NCBI GenBank assembly: GCA_025201865.1
Contig: MU603074.1
Span: 9,020-22,283 of the forward strand
Reading direction: 5' to 3'
Origin: Ramicandelaber brevisporus
Taxonomy: Eukaryota > Kickxellomycota > Ramicandelaberales > Ramicandelaberaceae
Length of the DNA stretch: 13,264 nt
How positions within the stretch are numbered: position 1 is the first letter of the stretch; every line of letters starts with the position of its first letter. The notes beneath the pieces were generated by a model. That model was not told where the DNA came from. It made no database searches and worked only from the letters and a program-made list of their open reading frames with translations. A program made the position numbers and the translations under genes. Below are positions 7,383-13,264 of the stretch, piece after piece.

Positions 7383-9155
7383 CTATGGACGCGGCGCATC
7401 TTCTTCACGGGCAGTGTCGCCTTCGTGGTACCGGTGGTCCTCTTCCTTAGCGTACCGGCTAGATGATCCATTGCCATAGTGAGCATCGGCATCATCACCC
7501 TTGCTGGAAACCGAGCGACGCGTATACTCACGGTCAACAGCAGCAGCATCGGCTTCATGTGGAGGATGGGCACTTGCACCATTGCCGTTGAGGGATGAGC
7601 GACGGCCGTATTCACGGTCGCTGCGCTCGTAATCATGGCGCTCGCTGCGGCCATAGTCGCGCTCTCCGTATTCACGGCGGCGAGATGGAGATGAGGAACG
7701 GTAGCGTCCTGGAGAGCGAGAACGGGAGCGTGCGCGAGAGTATGCATCGGTGCTGCGACGGGTGTATTCGCGATCATCCTCGTAGCGACGTCCACCGCTG
7801 CCGGTGCGCTGGTGAGTTTGTGGTGCTGGTGCTGCTGCTTGGTGGTAGTAGTCGGCTGGAGCGGCAGTGCGATAGTCGTATTCACGGCCAGCTGGAGCGG
7901 CAACTGGCTGCGAGGGAAGTGCATAGCTGCTTGGTGGAGCAGCGGAAACAATTGGGGCAGCGGCTGGGACTGAGTCGTAACCGTAGCCGCGGTCACGGTC
8001 GCGGTCACGGTCGCGGTCGCGGTCACTGTCGTGACGAGAGTACTCGCGACGCGGAGCACTTTCGTAGCGTGGATAATCGTCACGGCGAGAAGACTCGTAG
8101 CCACGGCTGCTGCCACCGGAGGAAGAGCTGGCACCGCCATCGAAACGCCAAGCGCGGCTCGGAGGATTCTTTGCGAATTGGACAATCAGAGTGCCGGAAC
8201 CGAAGGCGCGGCCGTGGAGTTCTTCGTAAGCTGCGCGAGAATCGCGGTCGTCAATGAACTCGATGAATGCATATCTGCAAAGTCAAACAAATCACAACGA
8301 GTAAAAAGAGAGAGAATGCACGTGTGTATCAAAATTGACAAATGTCAGTATAATATATGCTAAACAAAACCATCTCAAATGGACAGCATCAAAAAAGAGA
8401 GAGAGAGACATGATCCTTGAAACTCCGGCACTGAACCATAAAAGAGCTTGCGTAGGAGAGAGGGAGAGAGAGCGCGCGCGCATGAGTGTCACAGCTTGAG
8501 CGTACATTTGCATGAAGACAGTTGCGATACAACAGTGGCGTCGGCGGAAATATCGGCGGAAATGATCATTGAGTATGATCAGACTCGGTCGTGTGGATAT
8601 CGGACTGGTTCGCTCGTCTCGTCTCGTCTCGTCTCGTTTCGAATCGGCTCGACTCGTCTCGTCTCGGCTCGGCTCGTTCGGGGATGTACAACGTAGTGTA
8701 CGACGGAGTGATGAATGGATGAGTTGATGAGCGGATGGATGGGGGATGTACAATGCTGTATCATTGGGGACGTGTTGATTGATCAAACGTACGGTTTTGG
8801 GTTGTGGCCTCGAGGGGCTGGAATGTCGCATCGAACAAGTCGACCGTAGCTGTAACAATGGAGTTAATACGCAGTATAAGATACAAAAGGAAAGCACATG
8901 CATCGATATATGTCAGTATTCGAAACGTTGTTTCACTGCGGTTGGGAGCAGACTTCCGAAGGGGTTTGCTTGTTGCTTGCTTGCTTGTTGCTGTTGTTGT
9001 TGTTGCTGCTGTGGATGTTTAGCTCGTTCGCTCGCTCGATCTGTAGTTGCTGGCGTGTTGCAAACATACCGTTCGAACTCGTAAGCTAGCTCGCGAGCAC
9101 GGGTGTCCGGTCCGAAGCCGGTGACAAACAGTGTACGAGGTCCTCCGCCTGACAT
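7383..9155 (-). CDS. RRM-containing SR-type splicing factor, three exons
   Basis: Exons at 9155-9070, 8849-8793 and 8274-7383 join to 1035 nt, 344 residues. The two introns split one RRM at residues 7-84: RNP2 is LFVTGF (9-14) and RNP1 is YAFIEF (49-54). The tiny 57-nt middle exon supplies the loop and strand YGRLVRCDIPAPRGHNPKP (30-48), without which the RRM would be broken. After a short AKNPPSRAWRF linker come an RD-repeat block (132-143), an Ala/Pro/Tyr-rich stretch and an RS segment (about 228-246) with SRSRSP, then an Arg/Glu/Tyr-rich tail. One RRM plus RS/RD tail is the layout of SR proteins such as S. pombe Srp1 and animal SRSF2/3. These proteins bind pre-mRNA in the nucleus, define exons and are phosphorylated on RS repeats. 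I cannot assign the exact orthologue. The stop TAG at 7383 leaves 184 nt to NELF-C/D. Confidence 0.92.
8541..8563. repeat. Two 11-bp direct repeats TCGGCGGAAAT
   Basis: The plus strand carries TCGGCGGAAAT at 8541-8551 and again at 8553-8563, separated by one base, followed by a 10-bp palindrome AATGATCATT at 8561-8570. All lie in SR intron 2. Confidence 0.9.
8611..8682. repeat. TCTCG pentanucleotide array in SR intron 2
   Basis: About 70 nt of imperfect TCTCG/GCTCG units on the plus strand. In the SR pre-mRNA sense this reads as GACGAG/GCCGAG repeats, which are purine-rich and resemble exonic-enhancer sequences that SR proteins bind. Confidence 0.9.
8850..9069 (-). other. SR gene intron 1 (220 nt)
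   Basis: Donor GTATGT at 9069, branch-like TTAAC about 16 nt before the acceptor, and TTACAG ending at 8850. It splits an Arg codon. The donor half contains a CAG/CAA run on the sense strand. Retention keeps the frame open for about 50 codons, with a nine-Gln run, before a stop. Confidence 0.93.
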
Positions 9156-9169
9156 TTTCGTTTTGATCC

Positions 9170-9267
9170 TGCTGATGCTCCTGTTGTTGTTGCCTGTTGT
9201 TATTGTTGTTGTTGCTGTGAACTGTCGATTTTTTTTTTGGTTGTTGCTGTTGCTGTTGCTGTTGCTG
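9170..9267 (-). repeat. CAA/CAG tracts in the SR gene leader
   Basis: Two blocks of CAA/CAG units on the SR sense strand, separated by an A run of about ten bases, within 112 nt of the start codon. They match in type and orientation the tracts before ADE2 and RAE1. Confidence 0.85.
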
Positions 9268-9326
9268 GGGTGTTTGATTTTTTGTTTCTGAATGCACAAA
9301 AATCGAGCACAAGTGGTTTTACAACG

Positions 9327-9360
9327 TGCGTGTATGTGTATGTGTGCATGTGTGTGTGCG
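9327..9360. repeat. GT/CA microsatellite upstream of the SR gene
   Basis: The plus strand reads as an imperfect GTGTAT/GTGTGC run, so CA/CATA-rich in the SR sense. A similar CA/CATA-rich stretch precedes the MAPEG start. Confidence 0.8.
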
Positions 9361-9497
9361 ACTCGAGCAATCACCTCCTTCAAAGAAGGGGGAGAAAAAA
9401 ATTGGTTCGAGAACATTTTAGACCTCGACCCTGCATACAAATTAGTAGTTCAAGGTAGCTTAAGCACTATATATAAATATATAAAGTCGGTTATTCC

Positions 9498-10280
9498 TTA
9501 TTCCTTGTAAGGGTAGCCAAATGTTCTATCGTTGCGTCTCCACAGTTTAGTCTTTGAGCCCTTGCTCACATTCGTCACAATAGCCTCCTTGCAGTGCTTG
9601 GCCTTGAATTCATGGATGAAAGCTGGATCCCACAATTCGCTCGCAATTCCCAAGTCCTTGCAGCAGCGCATCAGTGCATTGCTCTTGGCTCCCTCCGTGG
9701 CTGTAGCCAATCCGGATTCCTTGAAGAACTCTTGTTCACCGCGGGCTTGAGACACAAACCGACCAAGGCAAATCAACGCAAACTCGCGGGATAAGGTGCG
9801 CTCGTTGACAGAATGGGGACCGCGTGGAACTAAACCCCATCCGCCCGGACCGAAGGCGCGGTTGAGGATGCGGCGATACTTGATTTCGGGAAGGTAGAGC
9901 ATGCCATCTGGCTTGATTTCAATGTCGGAATCTGGGATTGGCGCAAGCAATATCTCGGTAATCGACTTGTCAAATGGAACCGTGGAGATGCCGGCATAAG
10001 AGGTCGACCAGGCTACAGATGGATCCTCAACTGGGACCGAGGCACTGGCTGGAGCATCGCCGCCATCAGGGAAGTTGGCTTGACGGAACAGCGACTTTGG
10101 GTCGGATACTGGTGAAGCTGCGGCTGTGGTAGCAGTTGAAGAGCGCGCAGCGGAAGGTGTGGCTGCAGTTGTAGTGGCTGCCTTTGCACCCGTCGAGTAG
10201 AGCAGGCGCGTAGATGGGACTGAGATTGCTCTAGTTGCGGCAGCAGCACTGCGGAGTAGACCACCTGTAAACGCGTGCAT
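9498..10280 (-). CDS. MGM101: Mitochondrial genome maintenance protein Mgm101
   Basis: The 260-residue product is a Mgm101 homologue; the yeast protein has 269. Mgm101 is a Rad52-like single-strand annealing protein in mitochondrial nucleoids, needed for mtDNA recombination and repair. The first 33 residues form a convincing presequence: Arg, Ser and Ala rich, no acidic residue, with an RLLYS site near 25-29. A Thr/Ala/Ser linker follows to about residue 60. The conserved core begins around 98 and includes IKPDGMLYLPEIKYRRILN (122-140), AFGPGGWGLVPRG (142-154), REFALICLGRFVSQARGEQ (165-183), the MRCCKDLGIASELWDP segment (204-219) and the C-terminal TKLWRRNDRTFGYPY. The ATG at 10280 is right because it yields the presequence. 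Single exon; DSC3 is the tandem neighbour upstream. Confidence 0.96.
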   Translation of the reverse strand: MHAFTGGLLRSAAAATRAISVPSTRLLYSTGAKAATTTAATPSAARSSTATTAAASPVSDPKSLFRQANFPDGGDAPASASVPVEDPSVAWSTSYAGISTVPFDKSITEILLAPIPDSDIEIKPDGMLYLPEIKYRRILNRAFGPGGWGLVPRGPHSVNERTLSREFALICLGRFVSQARGEQEFFKESGLATATEGAKSNALMRCCKDLGIASELWDPAFIHEFKAKHCKEAIVTNVSKGSKTKLWRRNDRTFGYPYKE

Positions 10281-10442
10281 CTTGAAGACTGTTTGTAGCG
10301 TATTTTAGTGCCAAAAAAAGAATAATTAAAGTTTGGGGTAAGCAACAACAACAGCAACAACACATCCACATTCACATTCGATATGAGATTGTAGACACGA
10401 AGAAAGAAAGAGAGAAAGAAAGAAAGAAAAAGTAATACAATG
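10281..10442 (-). promoter_or_regulatory. Short DSC3-MGM101 intergenic region with AAAG repeat
   Basis: These 162 nt must hold the DSC3 3' UTR and the MGM101 promoter. A GAAA-type purine tract on the plus strand lies at about 10398-10432, and a CAACAACAACAG stretch at about 10343-10365 is on the plus strand, antisense to both flanking genes. Confidence 0.5.
10398..10432. repeat. GAAA/GA purine microsatellite
   Basis: An imperfect tetranucleotide repeat of GAAA units with GA interruptions on the plus strand, just past the DSC3 stop on the opposite strand. Confidence 0.8.
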
Positions 10443-11429
10443 TTAGGTATACAATAATCGCATTGTCCCAAGTGTAACATTAACAAACATTCCGATGACC
10501 AAGCCCATCTTCTGCGAAGTGCCCAGCATTGGATCTCTGAAGAAATACCACGCAAGCGGTCCCAGGAAGAATGAGCCACAGACTCCATAGAAGAAATGAA
10601 GAGTATGGCTACCATCGTCACCCGATGGCTGTGCATTTTGAGCGCCAGTCTCCATCCAGTGTTCTTCCAGCAGACGGGCATCCTCTGCATCACGAACGCC
10701 GCCTCGCTGTCGATGGAAATCCGAGCGCAACTCTTCAATTTCCTCGGGAGATAACCCAGCTTCGCGAAGCCGGTCAAAGCCGCGAGCACCTAGTGGAACA
10801 TCCGAGCCAGCAGTATCGTTATCGAGAGATGGCTGCTGATCAACGGCTGTTGCTGTAGTGGCTGTCGAGGCTACTGTTGCGCGGCGAGTGTTTGCGGCAG
10901 TTGGAACAGCAGTTGCAGATGTGGATGTTGTAGCCGATGGAGGTATCGATGGCGCATCAGAAATTGCACATTGCACAACCAGAGTTACGCTGGTCTGTCC
11001 TCCGTGTCCTCCGTGTCCATCAGTCTCTCCGCCGCTTTCTTCGCCATCACCTGCCTGTGCTAAAGCTGCCCATTTGGATGACAGCGCGCTTTGCTTGGGC
11101 TGATAGTGAGAAAGTGGGTAAATGTCCTGCAATAGCCGGCCCGAAGCCATGAGTCGCAACCACTTGTCTCGCAACTCAGAGCGCTCGACACGAATCCGTG
11201 CTTTGAGAGCTGAAACTCTGAGCGTGTCTGGAACCGTCAAAAGCAAGTCGGCACTGCCATCGCTGAATCGCACTCTGAGAGTCATCTGGCTCTCGGCGCT
11301 GCTGCTGTCGTCATCTGGCGGGAAGCTCAAAGAACCTTTCGGCAAACGCTGCGGCTGCGGGCAATCATCGCCTGGCATGTCGATAACCAGCGGCTCGTCG
11401 CCATGGCCATCAACCGGTCGAGGTGTCAT
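10443..11429 (-). CDS. DSC3: Dsc E3 ubiquitin ligase complex subunit 3 (DUF2407)
   Basis: The 328-residue protein has the two-part layout of fungal Dsc3. An N-terminal ubiquitin-like domain spans about residues 49-109 (LRVRFSDGSADLLLTV, then KARI, then LRLMASGRLLQD). After a Ser/Thr/Ala-rich linker comes a C-terminal DUF2407_C-type domain starting RGFDRLREAGLSPEEIEELR (216-235), with LLEEHWME at 253-260. Two hydrophobic segments follow, at about 277-297 and 305-326, anchoring it in the membrane. The Dsc complex in Golgi and endosome membranes ubiquitinates membrane proteins and, in some fungi, activates sterol-regulatory factors. The start at 11429 is immediately preceded by an AAG codon and a GCAG acceptor. 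A possible upstream exon at 11534-11511 would add nine residues in frame through a 78-nt intron, so the true N-terminus is uncertain. Confidence 0.9.
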   Translation of the reverse strand: MTPRPVDGHGDEPLVIDMPGDDCPQPQRLPKGSLSFPPDDDSSSAESQMTLRVRFSDGSADLLLTVPDTLRVSALKARIRVERSELRDKWLRLMASGRLLQDIYPLSHYQPKQSALSSKWAALAQAGDGEESGGETDGHGGHGGQTSVTLVVQCAISDAPSIPPSATTSTSATAVPTAANTRRATVASTATTATAVDQQPSLDNDTAGSDVPLGARGFDRLREAGLSPEEIEELRSDFHRQRGGVRDAEDARLLEEHWMETGAQNAQPSGDDGSHTLHFFYGVCGSFFLGPLAWYFFRDPMLGTSQKMGLVIGMFVNVTLGTMRLLYT

Positions 11430-11432
11430 CTT

Positions 11433-11510
11433 CTGCGATGAGAATACAAGGAAAAAGCAAAAAGCAAAAAGCAAAAGAAAAAGTAAAAGTTGGATAGAGT
11501 TGCTTCATAC
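11433..11510 (-). other. DSC3: Probable intron at the 5' end of DSC3 (78 nt)
   Basis: Donor GTATGA at 11510, a long TTTTGC-type pyrimidine tract and a TCGCAG acceptor ending at 11433, three bases before the annotated ATG. It lies either in the 5' UTR or, if the ATG at 11534 is used, between an eight-codon first exon and the rest of the gene, in phase 0. Confidence 0.55.
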
Positions 11511-11586
11511 AAACAGCAAACACTCCACTTCCATTCACTCCAAAGTCTGTCGAAGATGGTCAATGTGAGTGAATGCATCCCCTTCC

Positions 11587-11618
11587 TATCAGTATCTCTA
11601 TCTCTATCCCTGTCTATC
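11587..11618 (-). promoter_or_regulatory. Cluster of five GATA motifs upstream of DSC3
   Basis: GATA occurs five times on the minus strand within 32 nt, about 160-190 nt before the DSC3 start. GATA-type zinc-finger factors regulate nitrogen, iron and light responses in fungi. The cluster is also a loose simple repeat, so function is unproven; it lies in the 3' flank of RPL29 as well. Confidence 0.35.
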
Positions 11619-11725
11619 TCTCAAATGTGCATCGTCCAACAGTGTATTCCAACCGCCTTTTGAGAACATAGATCTGTCCGCTGATCGATCGATTACAACC
11701 AAAGAATCGCTTCAAAGGTATCAAT

Positions 11726-11923
11726 TTAAGCAGAGGTAGCAGCCTCGGCCTTCTGGGCCTTCAGGGCACGGATGGAGCCGCGGAGAGCATAACGCTGGTT
11801 ACGCTTGTGCTTGGCATCAACACCCTTGGTAGAGACGTGGCGGTTGCGAAGCGGCTTCTTGATGCCGTTCTTGTGGGCCTTCTTGTTCTGGTTGTGGTTG
11901 GAGGCGTTCTTCGACTTCGACAT
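11726..11923 (-). CDS. RPL29: 60S ribosomal protein L29 (eL29)
   Basis: A complete 65-residue, strongly basic protein. It begins [20 protein letters not shown] and continues with the IKKP, then [14 protein letters not shown] landmarks of eL29, a small eukaryote-specific protein of the large ribosomal subunit; the yeast protein has 59 residues. The C-terminal tail (about residues 52-65) is an Ala/Lys/Glu-rich extension. The coding sequence is GC-rich and uses mostly C-ending Lys, Asn and His codons, as expected for a highly expressed gene. No intron interrupts the coding part. It is tandem with DSC3 and divergent from the glutamine synthetase gene. Confidence 0.97.
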   Translation of the reverse strand: MSKSKNASNHNQNKKAHKNGIKKPLRNRHVSTKGVDAKHKRNQRYALRGSIRALKAQKAEAATSA

Positions 11924-12934
11924 GTTATCCGCGAAAAGAAAATATGGAACTACTGCGATAGTTACTTCTGGTGCTCAAAGTGTTGATTTTGGAAAGAAGG
12001 ATGATCAAGCCAGAACCGCTGTTTGTCGCCGAGATCACGGGGAAATAAAAATTATTTTTGCATTTGCATCTGCATCTGTACATTTGCACATTTCACTCTG
12101 AATCTCTTGCTGGATTTATTCGCAACGTGACAGAAGAAAGAGGAAATTTTGAACAATAAAAATAAATAAAATCGACATTTTCGATGATAACAATAAAAGT
12201 TGGGAAAAGTAAGAAACATAATAGTGCAACATCTAGCTGGGTATCAAGTGTGATCTATACTCTCTTCTAACTACCTTTTTTCTCCCCTTCGTTATCCTTC
12301 GAAACAAAATACTTGCACTGAATCCATCTCATTCTTTCTCATTCTCTTTTATTGTTTGCACAAAGAAACAGATTAACTTGTTCATTCCATCTGGAGTCTA
12401 CAATTAATGGCTCTCCATATTGCTGCTCAATGAATGTACCAACTGCCGGCTCAATTCATTGCTAATTTTACAAACATCTTTTCCTACTTTCTCCATTTTT
12501 CTATTCAAAAAAAGAATAGGGAGTCAATCGAATCGATGAATCACCAAGATCGATCTCCGGGAAAAATCAAGTTGTCCGTGGGAACTCTCCGAGCTTGCGG
12601 GTGTTTTGGAAGAGTCACATTGGCTGCAGAGGCAAGCAATATTGACTGCTGATTCTAATTATGTAACGTGATCCTCCATTTGATCACATCGATCAAAAGC
12701 GCTGTCTGAACACAGGGAGCTACCTTGGTAACATCTCGACGGGCCGGTGAGGTACGGATGCAGGCGACTTTGCTTCCGGAATCGATCATGTCATCTTGAA
12801 ATGCTTTATAATGAGTAGACATTCCTTCCCCTTAGAACAATCATTTTTGAAAAAGTGCCAAAGCATCTTCTCATTTGTCATTGACTTTACACCCCTCAAA
12901 GACACAACATTGTGCAGCACAATAAATCTCATTC
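11924..12934. promoter_or_regulatory. Divergent intergenic region between RPL29 and glutamine synthetase
   Basis: About 1 kb with no recognisable coding sequence, tRNA or structured RNA that I can support. Near RPL29, repeated CATTTGCA/ATCTGCA elements lie at about 12060-12095. GATAA occurs at 12186-12190, and TTATC (GATAA on the minus strand) at 12292-12296 and 11925-11929. AT-rich, pyrimidine-rich DNA fills about 12120-12360. A TATA-like TTTATAAT lies at 12805-12812. Just before the glutamine synthetase ATG, a TGTGCAG acceptor-like site near 12911-12917 could mark a 5' UTR intron. Confidence 0.5.
12805..12812 (+). promoter_or_regulatory. TATA-like element upstream of glutamine synthetase
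   Basis: TTTATAAT lies about 123 nt before the glutamine synthetase start codon, a suitable distance for a fungal core promoter with a short leader. The call rests on one AT-rich octamer, so confidence is low. Confidence 0.25.
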
Positions 12935-13264
12935 ATGTCGACCCGCCAGTCAGCTATCCAAGCCATCATCTCGCGCGCACCACGCGTCGTCGAGTATCCT
13001 CGCGAGCCATCCGGCAAGCCCAAGTTCCCGTCTGAAGTCTTTGGCGAGAACGTCTTTGGTTTCAAGGAGCTCGCCAAGGCCCTGCCCAAGCCAGTGTACG
13101 CCAGCTTCCTGAAGCAGCGCCGCGGCCGCCAGAGCCTGGACCGCCCAACCGCCGATGCCATTGCCCACGCCGTCCGCGTCTGGGCCATGTCCAAGGGTGC
13201 CACCCACTTCACCCACTGGTTCCAGCCACAGACCGGCGCTACTGCCGAGAAGCACGACGCCTTC
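12935..13264 (+). CDS. Type III glutamine synthetase, N-terminal part
   Basis: Only the first 110 residues are in the window; the frame is open at the right edge. The sequence carries the N-terminal signature of GSIII (GlnN type): VFGENVFGFKEL at residues 35-46, LPKPVY at 50-55, then a WAMSKGATHFTHWFQP run at about 83-98 and TAEKHDAF at 103-110. In GSIII this part precedes the catalytic barrel. GS joins ammonia to glutamate using ATP. GSIII is a dodecamer of about 75-85 kDa subunits, unrelated in detail to the GSII that fungi normally use. The ATG at 12935 is favoured because TAA lies in the same frame 12 nt upstream. The gene is GC-rich with C-ending codons, like RPL29. A missing 3' part prevents judging intactness. 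Confidence 0.93.
   Translation, partial: MSTRQSAIQAIISRAPRVVEYPREPSGKPKFPSEVFGENVFGFKELAKALPKPVYASFLKQRRGRQSLDRPTADAIAHAVRVWAMSKGATHFTHWFQPQTGATAEKHDAF

Larger units (their letters stand above)
8275..8792 (-). other. SR gene intron 2 (518 nt, repeat-rich)
   Basis: Donor GTACGT at 8792 and acceptor TTTGCAG ending at 8275, splitting a Pro codon. Retention gives a TGA three codons past the exon boundary. Inside are a pentamer array (8611-8682), GATGGAT-like repeats (about 8708-8742), two copies of a 12-mer (8680-8691 and 8742-8753) and two 11-bp direct repeats (8541-8551 and 8553-8563). It is the longest intron in the window. Confidence 0.92.
9156..9497 (-). promoter_or_regulatory. SR gene leader and promoter, with MGM101 3' UTR
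   Basis: The part nearest the SR start is CAA/CAG-rich on the sense strand (9170-9219 and 9241-9267), interrupted by an A run. No ATG occurs in the sense strand from the start codon back to the CA-rich stretch, nearly 200 nt. A GT/CA microsatellite lies at 9327-9360. Towards MGM101 the sequence is AT-rich, with TATATATTTATATATAG on the minus strand. No canonical AATAAA was seen for MGM101; AATAAC lies just past its stop. Confidence 0.55.

Noticed and set aside
7199-8185. A 329-codon open extension upstream of NELF-C/D in the same frame, suggesting a longer or fused protein
   Set aside because: It overlaps the last SR exon in another frame; the SR frame encodes coherent RD/RS repeats with a joined RRM, whereas the extension is low-complexity Thr/Ala/His text. 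The openness follows from the biased codon composition.
7595-8257. A 220-codon plus-strand frame opposite the SR gene
   Set aside because: Its His/Arg/Gly-rich text is the complement of the RD/RS codons; no independent evidence of a gene.
8292-8903. A roughly 200-codon minus-strand open frame across SR intron 2
   Set aside because: It is not in the SR frame, its Arg/Asp/Glu run comes from the pentamer repeat, it crosses exon 2 in the wrong frame and resembles no known family.
11430-11474. A hydrophobic signal-like N-terminal extension of DSC3
   Set aside because: It has no ATG and is the translation of an intron's pyrimidine tract.
12434-12655. A 72-codon plus-strand frame in the RPL29-GS intergenic region
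   Set aside because: Low-information sequence without a domain; no splice or expression signal I can point to.
1-13264. Mobile elements, CRISPR arrays, tRNA or rRNA genes
   Set aside because: No transposase or reverse-transcriptase frames, no long terminal or inverted repeats, no regular spacer array and no tRNA box pattern were seen on either strand by eye.

Overview
The window is eukaryotic nuclear DNA. It has spliceosomal introns with GTATGT, GTAAGT or GTACGT donors and CAG ends, AATAAA-type poly(A) signals, and many trinucleotide and GA/GT microsatellites. The gene content points to a fungus, probably an early-diverging one: a PurK-PurE (ADE2-type) fusion, Mgm101 and the Dsc3 subunit of the Dsc E3 ligase are fungal hallmarks, while NELF-C/D and a type III glutamine synthetase are not found in the familiar Dikarya models. 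I lean towards Mucoromycota/Mortierellomycota, but that is inference, not proof.

Layout from left to right: a MAPEG-family membrane protein (minus, 204-611); a roughly 1 kb divergent promoter region; ADE2 (plus, 1603-3450); a short convergent 3' region; then six genes in tandem on the minus strand: RAE1 (3688-5021, one intron), NELF-C/D (5345-7198), an RRM/SR-type splicing factor (7383-9155, two introns that I resolved), MGM101 (9498-10280), DSC3 (10443-11429, possibly with a short upstream coding exon) and RPL29 (11726-11923). A 1 kb divergent intergenic region follows, then the 5' end of a type III glutamine synthetase (plus, 12935 to the window edge).

These are mostly housekeeping genes: purine synthesis, nitrogen assimilation, ribosome, mitochondrial DNA maintenance and membrane-protein quality control. 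RAE1, NELF-C/D and the SR factor form a run of three neighbours that act on nascent mRNA (export, elongation control, splicing). I see no sign of an operon-like system or mobile element, and no clearly novel multi-gene system. The points most worth checking are the phylogenetic mix (NELF-C/D and GSIII beside fungal-specific genes), recurrent sense-strand CAA/CAG tracts at the 5' ends of several genes, and the repeat-rich second intron of the SR gene, where retention gives an immediate stop codon.
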